NCBI GenBank assembly: GCA_013339765.2
Contig: CM023448.1
Coordinates: 115,422,100 to 115,486,099, forward strand
From: Haemaphysalis longicornis
Taxonomy: Eukaryota; Arthropoda; Arachnida; Ixodida; Ixodidae
Length of the DNA stretch: 64,000 bases
Direction of reading: 5' to 3'
Shown: positions 57,601-63,753 of the stretch, in pieces
How positions within the stretch are numbered: the first letter of the stretch is position 1
Layout of the letters: each line of letters opens with the position of its first letter
Translations under genes and position numbers: made by a program
The notes under the pieces: model-generated
The model's input: only the letters and a program-made list of their open reading frames with translations
Databases searched by the model: none
What the model was told of the DNA's origin: nothing

Positions 57601-59881
57601 CGAAAAATGATAGCGGCCGTGTGTTGAGAGATCCGCAGACGTTAAAAATCTCGAGGCAGTATAAGTTATCCCATAGCTCCCTCCACTCCGGCGAGCCTTA
57701 TGGCCACCCGTAGCTTCGGTGTGTAAAACCCAGTTCGTTAGCGGAGCGTTTAAGTGCGACTTTTGCAGATCGTTGACAGGAACTCCGCTTGGCGAAGGGG
57801 AGAGGAAGGAGCTGAGGAGGCAAGGAGCCCACGAGCAGGCGTTGCGCGCCTAAGCACGAGCTGTGTCCGTGCAGATGATTAACAGGAACTCCGCTTGTGG
57901 AAGGGGAGAAGATTCGGTGCGCGCAGAAACTGGCGCGCGCCCGCGCAAACCGCTGGCGGAGCGCGGCCAACGTCGCTGCGCCGTTGCTAAGTGTGAGGGA
58001 AAGGGGTGAGGAGGCAAGGAGCCCACGAGCAGGGCCAATCTCCCACGTAGGTAGTCAGCGGCCAGGCAGCGCGCGCCTCAAGAAAAAAATTAGCAGTGGC
58101 TTAGCTCGGCTATGACAGGATATACGCAGCGTGAGCTAAGGTTCAGCTGGTTATTCTTAGCTTTCCTGGTTGTCTAGGATTAGCTTGATTACCATGCTTA
58201 CTGCTGCTTCAATGACACACCCACGGTACACGCATTATGTGACACATGTATATTTATCAAGCGGCTCCGGCGCAGCGTCACCAATCGGCCCAGAGCTAAG
58301 CTGGTTCCACAGGCGCGCGCCGGTGTTGCTGCGACGCACGAGCCATCGGTTGCACACCCGGCCACCCCTCGCATGATCATCAAGTGGACCGGGCTGCCAC
58401 GTGCGGAACGGAGGACGACGAAGACGCTGGGCGCGTGGGGTGTGTGAGAGATGCCGGGAAGCGAGCAACGTTCTGTGCGCCGTGTGAAGACACTGCTCCT
58501 CGCGCATGCGTAGCACGGCTCTCCGGGAGCCACGCGAAACTGCTCAACCCCGGCCAGTGTAGCTCACGCTACAAAACTCTTCCCGTGGTCGGAATCGAAG
58601 CTTGGTCCCTCGCGTTATGAAACAGGGGTGTATCCGACGGCGCTATCATCGCATTCGGGGCGCACATAATTTTCTTTGCGTTCATAGTGCGGGCGTAGGT
58701 TTCAAACTTTGACTGAGCTGAAGTGGACCTCGGCTTCGGACTTTGGCAGAGTGGATTGTGGACGTTAGAAGGGTGGATTGTGGACTTTGTTTTAACTTAG
58801 TTTTCACGGAGCAAGCTTCAATTTTTAACCACCTTTCTCTTAAGAAAGGGGCAGACCTAAGAAACGCCAGGTTAAAGATAGTGAAGACCACCAACTCCGA
58901 TGTTTCCTTAGCATTTTAACTGCGCAGGTGGCAGAATTTTTTTAGCCATATATGCATCGGTCGCTGATAGTCAACGGCTGCAGCGGTGTTGCTGGATTCT
59001 CATGGCTTTCCAGCGTTCCTAGACACAATTTTCCTACCTAAAGAAAAAGAAAACGTGAAAGAAAAGAAAAAGTAAAAGCAGAATGAAAATGTGAAATATA
59101 ATAGTAGAGTACGAGGATGGCTTGAACTAAAAATTAATAGTAAAAAAACTCCGACATTCGATGATGCGCACCATACATTACACATTTCGACTGCTGTGTT
59201 CATTTTTGATTTTCTTCACGTGCATTGTAAAGTTGCTGCAAGTAGGGATCAGAGCAGACTTTCAAGTCGCGTGACCTCAATGCATAGCCTGCGCATGAAC
59301 AATAATCGTCAGAACTGTCGATTTGGTGATAGGCCGAGTTAGTGGTATTGTCCATTACGTCACCTCCCCCGAAACTTAAAAATTTCGAGAAGGGCTGCCG
59401 ATGCCACGTCCCCACCCAGTACGACAAAGCCTGTTTGTTTATAGCGTCTTCGCCAGTCTGGGCGAGTGCTTATTGGCAAGGGGGTGAGTTCGCAGGATTC
59501 CGGCGAAGTGTAAGTCCGGGTACACATGTTGTAACAACAGCTGTTCTGATAGTAGTTTCACTGGGCCTCTCAGTACAGCTGCGGGGCTACTAATTTGACA
59601 AGCCAAAACTGCCCAGTTCGTTCTTCTTCTAGGCAGCCTGGAATCTGGTCCTGGGTAGCGCCTCGTATTCTTGAGCCAACGACGCTTCTCCGTGCGCAGG
59701 TGATCGCGGCCGAAGGTGAGCAGGCGGGCGGCGCGATCCCTGAAGGAGGCCGCCGACGTCATCTCGGAGTCCGGCCCCGCTCTGCAGCTGCGCTACCTGC
59801 AGACCCTTACGTCCATCGCGGCCGAGAAGAACTCCACCATCGTCTTCCCGCTGCCCATGGAGCTGCTCAGAGGAATGCTCG
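25152..59881 (+). CDS. Stomatin (SPFH/band 7 membrane protein) gene, seven exons visible
   Basis: Stomatins are monotopic membrane proteins that oligomerise in cholesterol-rich membrane and modulate ion channels; MEC-2 of nematodes acts on DEG/ENaC channels. Joined exons follow the family order: polar start, one hydrophobic hairpin with its conserved proline (TFP), EYERAVIFRLGR, the SPFH core with KDSVTVAVDAVVYYR, LLAATTLRNVLGT, WGVKVERVEIKDV, the AEAEASREARAKVIAAEGE helix and ALQLRYLQTL...IVFPLP. About 259 residues are seen against about 290 in human stomatin; the C-terminal tail exon is missing. All junction phases agree. Three frameshifts (two in exon 4, one in exon 7) break the frame. Orthology to STOM rather than another stomatin paralogue is inferred. 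Confidence 0.93.
25767..26256. mobile_element. Inverted dimer of a short MITE
   Basis: Unit A (25767-26008) runs from GAGAGTTTTAGCATAGCGG to CCGCTATGCTAAAACTCTC. Unit B (about 26011-26256) is a diverged reverse-complement copy of the whole of A, ending in the same CCGCTATGCTAAAACTCTC. TA flanks the outer ends (25765-25766 and 26257-26258), and TA also lies at the junction (26009-26010). The whole can fold into a hairpin of about 240 bp within the primary stomatin transcript. Outer arms share CGGCGGGTTACCGGAACCCG and CAAGGAGGTTTCCCCTCATC. No coding capacity. Confidence 0.85.
27505..27725 (+). repeat. Dispersed repeat fragment, copy 1
   Basis: It shares GTGGCTTT(A/G)GTCGGC(A/G)GC, CAAGATT and following blocks with 54085-54305. 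It ends in TGTTCCCTTTAA, where AAAGGG plus TTAA recalls the ends of TTAA-type MITEs seen elsewhere in the window. No matching left end was placed. Confidence 0.55.
28430..28620 (+). other. SINE-like relic
   Basis: CTGATGGAGGCGAACTGCCG resembles the Ruka body. Further on there is a B-box-like GGTTCGAATCC (28571-28581), but the order is reversed relative to intact SINEs. Two broken copies or coincidence are possible. Confidence 0.2.
29172..30129 (+). mobile_element. 0.96-kb TIR element, copy 1 (non-autonomous)
   Basis: The left end, CATAGGGTTTCTTAGTAAGT followed by ATACTAGAGAGGAAACTG, is inverted at the right end as CAGATTCCTCTCTAGTGTAT...AAACTCTATTGG. The ends form imperfect TIRs of about 38 bp. 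The interior matches copy 2 (51979-52940) along most of its length, including GAATCCATGACGGCGT-type and CCAATGATGAAACTAAGGCG blocks. GGCCATG occurs just outside both ends (about 29165-29171 and 30127-30133) and may be the target duplication. No transposase is present. Confidence 0.75.
31221..31293 (+). CDS. Stomatin exon 2
   Basis: The acceptor is CTTCCAG|ATC and the donor is CCTG|GTGAGG at 31294. It encodes IVQEYERAVIFRLGRLVKGG and ARGP plus one base (phase 1). EYERAVIFRLGR is the start of the SPFH/band 7 domain just after the hairpin and is nearly invariant in stomatins. Confidence 0.95.
31294..32159 (+). other. Stomatin intron 2
   Basis: An 866-bp GT-AG intron ending in GTGTTTTCAG. T-rich; no repeat or coding signal recognised. 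Confidence 0.9.
32160..32242 (+). CDS. Stomatin exon 3
   Basis: It begins with the last two bases of the Gly codon split with exon 2, then encodes LFFIIPCIDNYTKVDLRTVS and FDVPPQE. This is the β-rich start of the band 7 domain. The exon ends on GAG, and the intron starts with GCAAGT at 32243 rather than GT. Family comparison requires PPQE to join ILTKDS, so the GC donor is used; the next in-frame codons would not fit the family. Confidence 0.93.
32243..32460 (+). other. Stomatin intron 3, GC-AG type
   Basis: A 218-bp intron with donor GAG|GCAAGT and acceptor GAATCGCAG|ATT. GC-AG introns are a known minor class of U2-type introns, and GCAAGT is their usual strong donor. This is the shortest intron of the gene. 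Confidence 0.88.
32461..32665 (+). CDS. Stomatin exon 4 (band 7 core), two frameshifts
   Basis: It encodes ILTKDSVTVAVDAVVYYRIQ then NATVAVH. The frame then meets TAA at 32542-32544. Reading resumes from 32544 as NVEDYGRSTRLLAATTLRNV and LGTKSLSEILSERETISH, so two extra bases (or one lost) lie near 32540-32543. At 32655-32660 the expected HAMQ is written CAC CC ATG CAG, one base short. The donor is CAG|GTACAC at 32666. The amino acids are otherwise well conserved, and family length predicts 204 rather than 205 bases. The cause is probably sequencing indels, otherwise recent inactivation. Confidence 0.9.
32780..32905. repeat. Homopolymer-rich stretch
   Basis: Runs of A (13 at 32802), A then C (32824-32838) and A (32885-32894) lie within 130 bp. 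AAAGGGGCACTGAAGTGAG at its left resembles a repeat end. The stretch lies just downstream of the frameshifted exon and may be poorly resolved sequence. Confidence 0.6.
33303..34044 (-). mobile_element. Pogo/Tigger-like element, relic
   Basis: The ends are CAGTAATTCCTCGTCAACTC at the left and the reverse complement of CAGTAATCCCTCCTTTAACT at the right. TA precedes the left end; at the right TA lies two bases away. The interior, on the minus strand, still resembles the acidic C-terminal part of a Tigger transposase. At 742 bp it is internally deleted. It is independent of the 11.7-kb element, since its ends and interior differ. Confidence 0.75.
33510..33994 (-). pseudogene. Tigger transposase C-terminal relic, stop inside PIP-box
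   Basis: The minus-strand frames 33617-33994 and 33516-33716 overlap and together carry a run ending DDAADHEDEEEPREVPTTTE, then LRNKVECSGGDQQLMQCIEE and NAKQESIT. This acidic region is typical of tick Tigger-like transposase tails. At the end the codons read Q E S I T stop F F (33510-33533), so the stop TAG (33516-33518) falls where QxxIxxFF would continue. The DDE core is absent or unrecognisable. Confidence 0.6.
34080..34875 (+). other. Intronic stretch, CT-rich microsatellite
   Basis: Imperfect CT-rich sequence lies at about 34165-34200. The rest has no recognisable gene or element. Confidence 0.5.
34878..35015. repeat. Long inverted repeat (hairpin)
   Basis: CGTTGTTGGGCTATTTGGTT at the left pairs with AACCAAATAGCCCAACAACG at the right, and the inner parts (TTTAGGGTCATAATC against GATTATGACCCTAAA, GTCGAC with GTCGAC) continue the pairing. 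A GGTTACTGTTTAGGG word is duplicated in the left arm only. Arms are about 60 nt with a short loop near 34955. Confidence 0.85.
35020..36360 (+). other. Intronic stretch without recognisable features
   Basis: Short frames only, and a T-run at 35709-35722. Nothing recognised. Confidence 0.45.
36366..36448. repeat. GC-rich palindrome
   Basis: AACGTGGCCTTCCGCGAT pairs with ATCGCGGAGGCCACGGTT. Inside, GCTACCGCCGGCGGC pairs with GCCGCCGGCAGC, with a duplicated TAACGGCGC at the centre. Confidence 0.7.
36450..38270 (+). other. Intronic stretch, partly CpG-rich
   Basis: 37560-38120 is GC-rich with many CG dinucleotides and a TATATAC word at 38013. It could be a promoter-like island or part of an element. 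Frames of 120-150 codons overlap on both strands there and match no family, so no CDS is called. Confidence 0.35.
38273..38540 (+). repeat. Dispersed repeat, inverted partner at 58.1-58.6 kb
   Basis: It begins CTACACTGGCCGAGGTTGAG and includes GCATGCGCGA, and later TAATCCTAAACAACCAGGAA and AGCTGAACCTTAGCTCACG. All recur in the same order as reverse complement at 58125-58575. A (GGATT)n-like patch (about 38395-38445) interrupts this copy. Confidence 0.7.
38833..40135. other. Intronic stretch with diverged repeat pair and SINE
   Basis: 38990-39075 (AAATTTCGCATCTTTGGCGC and following) resembles 39975-40045 (AAATTTTCGCATTTTTGGGG and following), two diverged copies of one repeat in the same orientation. 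A truncated SINE lies between them. Confidence 0.35.
39087..39247 (+). mobile_element. Ruka-like SINE, 5'-truncated, (CGAT)n tail
   Basis: It starts in the SINE body (GGCGAAACGCGAAAACGCC), continues through GAGATTTCGGCGCACGTTAA and CCCCAGGTGGTC, and ends in the GTTAAAAGCTCACAATCGATC tail with about six CGAT units. The tRNA head is missing, as is usual for incomplete reverse transcription. Confidence 0.8.
41118..41345 (+). mobile_element. Diverged Ruka-like SINE
   Basis: GGCTAAGGCATTGCGCTGCT matches the family head, and CAGATCTCAGCGCACGTTGA and GTGCGTAAAACCCC match the body and tail, but many bases differ. An old copy. Confidence 0.55.
41611..41755 (-). mobile_element. Ruka-like SINE, 5'-truncated
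   Basis: The minus strand reads GGACGCGAAAAGCAAAAACG, GTGTGCGCGAGATTTCGGCG, the CCCCAGGTGGTC word, then the 3' tail ending near GCGCGTTAAACCCC. The tRNA head is absent. Confidence 0.75.
41756..42140 (-). other. Protein-like minus-strand fragment, unassigned
   Basis: Two minus-strand frames read PIIWTREIIARGDVMARRGL...YPFIILRGRLIAVIKGG and, after a stop and shift, DLLKRSDLSQICFNVPEEFV-like sequence. Composition is more protein-like than neighbouring frames, but no family is recognised. It may be a decayed transposon ORF. The start is not an ATG. Confidence 0.2.
42811..42842. repeat. Short perfect hairpin
   Basis: CACAGAACGTTCC pairs with GGAACGTTCTGTG with a GACAA loop. Confidence 0.8.
42880..43340 (+). 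repeat. Direct duplication, about 322-bp spacing
   Basis: ACTCGATTTTCAACGCAACG, GGGCATCGAACGCGCC, TTTTTTAGC and GATCATTCCCACATT occur from 42923 and again from 43245. Flanking blocks are diverged. A further TTAAAATTCACAATGC word recurs at about 43040 and 43510, suggesting three or more old tandem units. Confidence 0.65.
44090..44452 (+). other. Unassigned open frame
   Basis: A 120-codon frame whose second half, from about 44254, reads MCSTSNVTFNFAVSTADTLL and continues through NAMFRQQIQALRLRF. No splice support and no family recognised; it could be a fragment of a retroelement gag or chance. Confidence 0.15.
45366..45580 (+). repeat. Tandem duplication, 113-bp period
   Basis: TCTAAACTC...CTACGCGTTATTTTTGTTAA...GGTGATTTGGTATGTTTTAG and GTCGCTTTA...GCACAGCCA(A/G)TGACCA occur twice, starting at 45368 and 45481, with few differences. 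Confidence 0.85.
45905..45926. repeat. Poly-T run
   Basis: About 22 consecutive T, a place where length calls are unreliable. Confidence 0.9.
46945..47205 (+). mobile_element. Decayed LINE reverse transcriptase fragment
   Basis: In one frame RLQHYLVRTKCFHPALTGFR is followed by PNLGTHDCLW. In the next, RRALHTEEQNDYTLALYIHK is followed by AFGYASQMGIPRELA. The order matches fingers and motif A of non-LTR reverse transcriptases, where LALDI.KAFDYVSH is expected. The catalytic Asp is replaced by Tyr, and a frameshift separates the two parts, so it is dead. The class (I, Jockey or CR1-like) is uncertain. It may be related to the endonuclease relic at 8.8 kb. Confidence 0.7.
47762..47872 (+). CDS. 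Mini frame: MGRPR-start charged protein fragment
   Basis: ATG at 47762 opens MGRPRIKRTPEERAAYDQRR followed by LEQERERNK, ending 36 codons later at TGA (47870-47872). GRPR at the start looks like an AT-hook core, and the rest is a charged helix with a TPEERAA word. Ticks have many dispersed proteins that start this way and continue with DPELRAREAE-type repeats, from memory of such sequences. Here it is cut short, so it is probably a relic of a repeat-borne ORF. No splice continuation was found. Confidence 0.4.
   Translation: MGRPRIKRTPEERAAYDQRRLEQERERNKIPQTRNV
48160..48880 (+). other. Intronic stretch without recognisable features
   Basis: A short GT repeat lies at 48175-48187. Otherwise nothing recognised. 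Confidence 0.45.
48883..48914 (+). promoter_or_regulatory. Promoter-like GC box plus TATA
   Basis: GGGCCCCGCCCCCTGG (48883-48898) precedes CCATATAAGG (TATAAG at 48909-48914). The spacing suits a pol II core promoter, possibly of an LTR-type element, because duplicated GC-rich units follow. No ORF is tied to it. Confidence 0.3.
49070..49260 (+). repeat. Tandem duplication, 99-bp period
   Basis: TTCGAATTCGCTGAATCG, then CTCTAAACAGCG-like and GCCGTCGTCTAGACAGG blocks, start at 49082 and again at 49181, with modest divergence. Confidence 0.8.
49363..50009 (+). repeat. Tandem duplication, 324-bp period
   Basis: The unit 49363-49686 starts GTATGATCAATTTTTCTAGC and is repeated almost unchanged from 49687 to 50009. 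Both copies hold GGCCGGTATTTTAACACCGG, a short palindrome, and AT-rich sequence. Differences are few, so the duplication is recent or is a collapsed or misjoined haplotype. Confidence 0.9.
50405..50460 (+). other. tRNA-like B-box segment
   Basis: GGGTTCGAATCCC at 50439-50451 with CCCCAAA after it. The upstream half does not form a convincing cloverleaf. A possible decayed SINE head. Confidence 0.2.
51182..51286. repeat. Poly-G run and (GA)n microsatellite
   Basis: Eighteen G at 51182-51199 and about eleven GA units at 51265-51286, just upstream of exon 5. Confidence 0.9.
51379..51434 (+). CDS. Stomatin exon 5
   Basis: The acceptor is TTTTTCGCGCAG|GCG and the donor is GAAAT|GTAAGT at 51435. 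It encodes ANLDEATDAWGVKVERVE plus AT of an Ile codon. DATDAWG(I/V)KVERVEI is a signature of the second half of the stomatin band 7 domain. Phase 2 at the end matches exon 6. Confidence 0.95.
51654..51683. repeat. Poly-A run
   Basis: About 30 consecutive A following AAAGGGGCCATGAAAG-type sequence (51563), which resembles the ends of other repeats here. Confidence 0.9.
51979..52940 (+). mobile_element. 0.96-kb TIR element, copy 2
   Basis: It begins CATATAGTTTCTTAGTAAGT and ends GTATACTGTAAGAAACTCTATGG, inverted ends matching those of copy 1 at 29172-30129. Both lie in the same orientation inside stomatin introns. A 38-bp imperfect TIR and no coding capacity mark a MITE-like element. Divergence between copies is visible but moderate. 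Confidence 0.75.
53507..53700 (+). mobile_element. Possible second tRNA-derived SINE
   Basis: TAGCGCAGTCCGTTGAGCGC resembles a tRNA 5' half with an A-box, and GGGCTCGAATCC (53568-53579) a B-box. CCGACGTCACTTCCGTGACG and a T-rich tail follow. The body is unlike the Ruka family. Only one clear copy was seen in the window. Confidence 0.35.
54085..54305 (+). repeat. Dispersed repeat fragment, copy 2
   Basis: It matches 27505-27725 in GTGGCTTTGGTCGGCGGC, CAAGATTATGA, GATAAAGCAGTCTTTT and AAAACTTGTATTAG-like blocks and ends near CATGGCCCTTGA, a decayed form of the CCCTTTAA end. Confidence 0.5.
54440..54545 (-). pseudogene. DPxxRAREAE-type charged repeat relic
   Basis: The minus strand reads ERMRQARQDPKLT in one frame and DPAFAAREAERKQRALRDDE in the next, i.e. 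two repeat units split by a frameshift. The wording is that of the charged repeat proteins to which the MGRPR mini frame at 47.8 kb probably belongs. No intact ORF. Confidence 0.35.
55456..55534 (+). CDS. Stomatin exon 6
   Basis: The acceptor is GCATTGCAG|C and the donor is AAG|GTAAGC at 55535. The first C completes Ile, then KDVRLPVQMQRAMAAEAEAS and REARAK follow. This starts the C-terminal helical, oligomerisation region of stomatin. Phase 0 at its end matches exon 7. Confidence 0.95.
56785..56842 (+). repeat. Short tandem motif
   Basis: About three units of roughly 20 bp around GAGAGAATACACTTTATT. Confidence 0.7.
57289..57530 (-). mobile_element. Ruka-like SINE, full length
   Basis: The minus strand begins CCGCCGCGGTGGCTCAGTGG (A-box region) and CGCGGGTTCGATTCCCG (B-box). 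It continues through the shared body (GGCGAAAAGCAAAAACGCCC), contains a small GAAGAAAA insertion in the body, and ends at GCATTAAAGCC. Acceptor-stem-like ends pair, so this is the best preserved tRNA head in the window. Confidence 0.85.
57566..57730 (+). mobile_element. Diverged Ruka-like SINE
   Basis: CGGCAGCGGTGGCTATTTTTCT, GCGGCCGTGTGTTGAGAGATC and CTCCCTCCACTCCGGCGAGC correspond to the family body in order, with many changes. It faces the copy at 57289-57530. Confidence 0.5.
58125..58575 (-). repeat. Dispersed repeat, inverted partner of 38.3-kb copy
   Basis: The minus strand reads CTACACTGGCCGGGGTTGAG, CGCATGCGCGAGGAGCAGTG and, at the far end, CAACCAGGAAAGCTAAGAAT and CAGCTGAACCTTAGCTCACG. 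It is longer than the copy at 38273-38540 by about 180 bp in the middle. No coding capacity recognised. Confidence 0.7.
59700..59881 (+). CDS. Stomatin exon 7 (C-terminal region), one frameshift
   Basis: The acceptor is GTGCGCAG|GTG. It encodes VIAAEGEQ, then the frame slips: GCGGGCGGCG (59724-59733) has one base too many. From 59734 it reads RSLKEAADVISESGPALQLR, then YLQTLTSIAAEKNSTIVFPL and PMELLRGML. The donor is CTCG|GTGAGG at 59882, phase 1. This is the conserved C-terminal oligomerisation region and the motif near the end of stomatins. A further exon should supply the final residues. Confidence 0.93.
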
Positions 59882-62775
59882 GTGAGGCATCCCCCCTTGC
59901 CTCTGCCGCTTCGGCCGCGTTATACACACCCCCACTATCGTATACGCACCTGCACAATTGGTGCAAAACACCACTGCGGGCCAGGGAGAGGCCCTGCAGC
60001 GCTGAGGTTGTGGTGACCACTGAAGTGGTGCCAATGTAATGACTATTCCAAGCAAAACTCTTAAAAGTACTGCGTAAGAATGTTTGTGAAGTGAGGAAAA
60101 TTACCAGAGATGGGTCATTGTTCGCGACGTCAAATACTTCGCAATAGATGTTTGGGATCTTGATCCCACTTAGAGCACACCCTAACTGGAAGTTTGAATT
60201 TTCCTGTAAGAAAATTTATACCTATGAACTAAAATTTTGACACAGGCCGCCAGAAACGTGCATTTCTTGCAGCTTGAGATTCAGCTCGGCGACGCGCCTT
60301 TGTGTGGAGTTTTCGCATGACGCCAAAGCTGCGCAAAAATGCTTCTGGTGAGTGGAGAAAATTGTTATTTAGGCGCAAAGCGTAGTGTCCCTCCTGTGAA
60401 GTCCGGCGACACTATGTTACGTCACGGAATCTGAGATGGGGAAGCGAAAGTTTTAGGAGTGGGGGTTCCTAGAGGGGAAGAGGAGCGCGCGCCTCCGAAA
60501 GGTACGCAGGACTGCGCTACGCTATGGTGAAGGAGTAACAACACGCTCAGTCTGCCAAATAATTAACTAGCGTTCGGGAGCGGGGACTTCTCATGCATCA
60601 GCGGCGTATGACGGAATCCAAGTTGCAAACAGGCCCATCGTCTCCTAGGCTGTTCCTTCCCAAGAGCGTCATAAGACTGAAAATTCGCATCTCGCGCACA
60701 CTAGTTAAAGATTTGGCCGACTGTACGTGCCGCCCAAGGTGAAAGGAGACGCACTTAAAAGATCAAACATGAAGAAAAGCACAGCAACATGCTTTCCCCC
60801 ACCCTCCGGGGAGAAGCGCACGTGAACATCAAGATACGAAAGCTACAATTAAGGCCGTACTCTGCACACGTGGACTGCTAGCTGCCCATAGTAAGCACAC
60901 CGCAGGTGGAGGGCCCACCGCAGCACGTGCCCGGAACGAGCTGAACGAGACCGGCTTGAGGCTTGCATGTGACCCGTGTTCACGAAGGCAAACGATTCTG
61001 TAACTTTTTGAAGGACATTAATGAAAAATCTCATGAATTCTAATCAAATTCAACGGTTTCTTCAGAGTGTTTGCGTGGTGGAAATATTGGTTTCGTTGTT
61101 GTTTCTGGCCATAATACTGTCTATAGCTGTGCGTCTTGAGCCCACGTGAACCCTCAATGATCCCCTCGGAAAACGGGAATGGGGGAAGGCGGAGGATGAA
61201 TTGTTGAAAATTATTTCTGTTTGAAATCCTGTAGCGCTGCCACTGGAGCCAGTCATAAATTGTGAACGTATTCGACGTTGGGATATTTCTCCACCGAATA
61301 GTGTTGACTTCCTGCACTTCTATTGCATTGTAGTTGCTTGTTGACCACGTTATCGCCATTACATACTGTTACAGTCGGATATCGTTAATTCGTATTCCAG
61401 GTGCACTTAAAATTTGTTCGAAATCAACGGAGTAGTTGCGTCCAGCGCTGCGTTAGGCGATGCATGGGGACTGGGCTTTTCTGTAACATTATTTTCGCCT
61501 TTTGCGAACAGAAGTAGTCGTTGATTGCACGCTGCGCGCTATTCTGCCGTGGCTCAACGAACGCCGCTTGGATCTTTGCACATTGCGGCAGGCACCTTCT
61601 TTTGGCAAGCGTACAAGCCCAAGATTTTATCGATTGCAAAAAAAAGCGCAGGAAGTTGCACGTTGCAATTTATAATTCATGCAATAACCCACACATTTAT
61701 ACAAATTCTAAATCTTTTATCCACTGAGTGTCGTATATCGCTTTCTCTAGCTAGTACTTTCCATAAGCAACAGGATCGGAGGACCCACAGGCTTTTTCCG
61801 GAACGCTGATAACTGGTATGGTTCCTAACGCCCACCGTAAAAATGTTGTGGTGGCTAAAAGCTACAGGACAAGAAAGCCGCGCGATAGATTCCCAGTTTC
61901 AGTTTTTGGGATGATGGTGGAACAGGAAAACTGCCATGTATGGAGACTAAGATCCTCATGGTGCTCCATGTTGTAGCTTCGATGCGTAAAAACCGTAAAT
62001 ATGAATCTTTTATTTGGCTACATTCAAAAACTTGTTTTCTTGATGAGTCATTGGTCTATTTTGTGGCATTTGCCTCTGCTGAAATGCAATATCAGCAAAA
62101 AGCCCGTGTTTTGATATTTTTGTGCACATTCCGCTTGTTACGTCAACCGGGGGCCTGTCATATGGAACCATAGTTTAGTGTTTGCAATGCTTTTGGTTTT
62201 ATTTTAGCATACCTCGAAAAATAAATGAAAAGATGGAGTAATTTCTTGGCTGTCACGTGCGTATCACAAATTAGTATCTTTGTCGAATCTACATGTACTT
62301 GATCTGGGTGCTGCTGATGAAAGCATTTCTACTAAATCTCCACGAGAAAGCTGTTGGGGCGGGACCCACTGATGCAACAAGCTGCTGTGTCGCATTTAAC
62401 ACACGTAAGAGAGGGACAGTTTCAACAGAATGCGTGTATTTTTTTCTCTCCCACATATGCCTGACCTTGCTGCCCGCAACAGGCAACAAGCCGTCCTAAA
62501 CGTCACAGAGTACGGCTTTGAAGCAATTGCACCTGACCCGGCTGTCTGCCTGCCTGCTCGCATCCCTGCCCACCCCACCTCCCCTGCCCGCTCGTCTGCA
62601 CGTTTCGGCCCGTCGTGCGGCCTGGACAAAACCTTCTCCTGACTGCACCTTTGCCGTGTGTGAATGCCACGCAGACACATAGTTGACGCCACTGGAGGCG
62701 TTAGGTCGTTCATGGCTAACACTGCTTACTCTTCTAAGAAATCGATAAAGACTGAAGGAAGGGAAGTGAGTTTGC

Positions 62776-62777
<2 letters not shown>

Positions 62778-62844
<67 letters not shown>
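62778..62844. repeat. (GA)n microsatellite
   Basis: More than 30 GA units with a single interruption. Confidence 0.95.
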
Positions 62845-62873
62845 CCGTTTAATGAGAAAGGTATCGCGATGTC

Positions 62874-62944
62874 TATATATAGGGGTGGTGCCCTTCTTCC
62901 AGGGCCCCAGACTCTTCTGCTTCCTCTCCGGGCCGAAGAATAAA
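62874..62944 (+). promoter_or_regulatory. Closely spaced TATA box and AATAAA
   Basis: TATATATAGG starts at 62874 and AATAAA lies at 62939-62944, about 65 bp apart. Such spacing is typical of a retrotransposon LTR, where R lies between promoter and poly(A) signal. No second LTR or coding region was seen, so it may be a solo LTR or chance. Confidence 0.25.
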
Positions 62945-63753
62945 GACCTTCTGAATTCAGTGTGATCTGCTCCAGAGCGACTCCCATAGCGCGAATGTGC
63001 TTGTGGTGGTGTTTACTGAAGGCCAGATGATAGTGCAGGCACACATTGCATGAAAGCAAAATGAAAAGAGTACAGGTGTTAAGGCCTGTCCGCGACTTCA
63101 TATGCTAGCATGTGTTAATATTTATAAGGAATCCACGAAACAATTCTACTCATCCCCTCACCGTCCTGTGCCGAGCGTGAGAGGAAATTTCTTCTTGGAG
63201 CCAAAGCGAACTTGGCACGTTACTTCCGCCTATCCGTGTTCCCTTACATTGGTTTTAAGGTAATACCTAGCAATGACACTAACGTGAGGCCAGTAAATAA
63301 AATCTAATCCGGGCTTTCGCTGCCTCCAACATGCCAGAAAGTGTGGCAGGGTTTGGCTAATCTCCGCGTATGCTTAAATGAGCGCGATTATCGCTGACAT
63401 GTTGTCAATGAAGGGAGACGACCGGAAAGAGTAACGGAGCTAAGCCACCAGCATTCTGTTGTCATTCAAAGACAAATTCAAGCAGATAAGGTAAGCGTGT
63501 TAGCCGTGGACACCTGCTTTAGAGTGTTCTTAGATTTGGTTCAGTCGGCGTAGTGCTCTTCTATATGCACGTGCGCGTGGCTTTTGCTCGTGAGTAGTTT
63601 CATGTCTATAGACTAGAGCCTTCTTTCTGTAGCTGCATGCTGACAGAATGCTAGAAATTAACGCACGTATACAGGCACGTGAGAGGTGTACAGGAAAACC
63701 TGTATACCGGGTTCTGGTTCTTACTTGTGCATTTGCTACGTCTGCGGTTGTAG

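Larger units (their letters stand above)
55535..59699 (+). other. Stomatin intron 6
   Basis: A 4,165-bp GT-AG intron ending in CCGTGCGCAG. It contains a short 18-bp tandem motif (56785-56842), a pair of SINEs in opposite orientation (57.3-57.7 kb) and a dispersed repeat (58.1-58.6 kb). Confidence 0.9.

Noticed and set aside
62496..63101. 201-codon minus-strand frame, the longest in the window
   Set aside because: Its middle is a Leu-Ser run created by the (GA)n microsatellite, and the rest overlaps a TATA/AATAAA segment; no family match.
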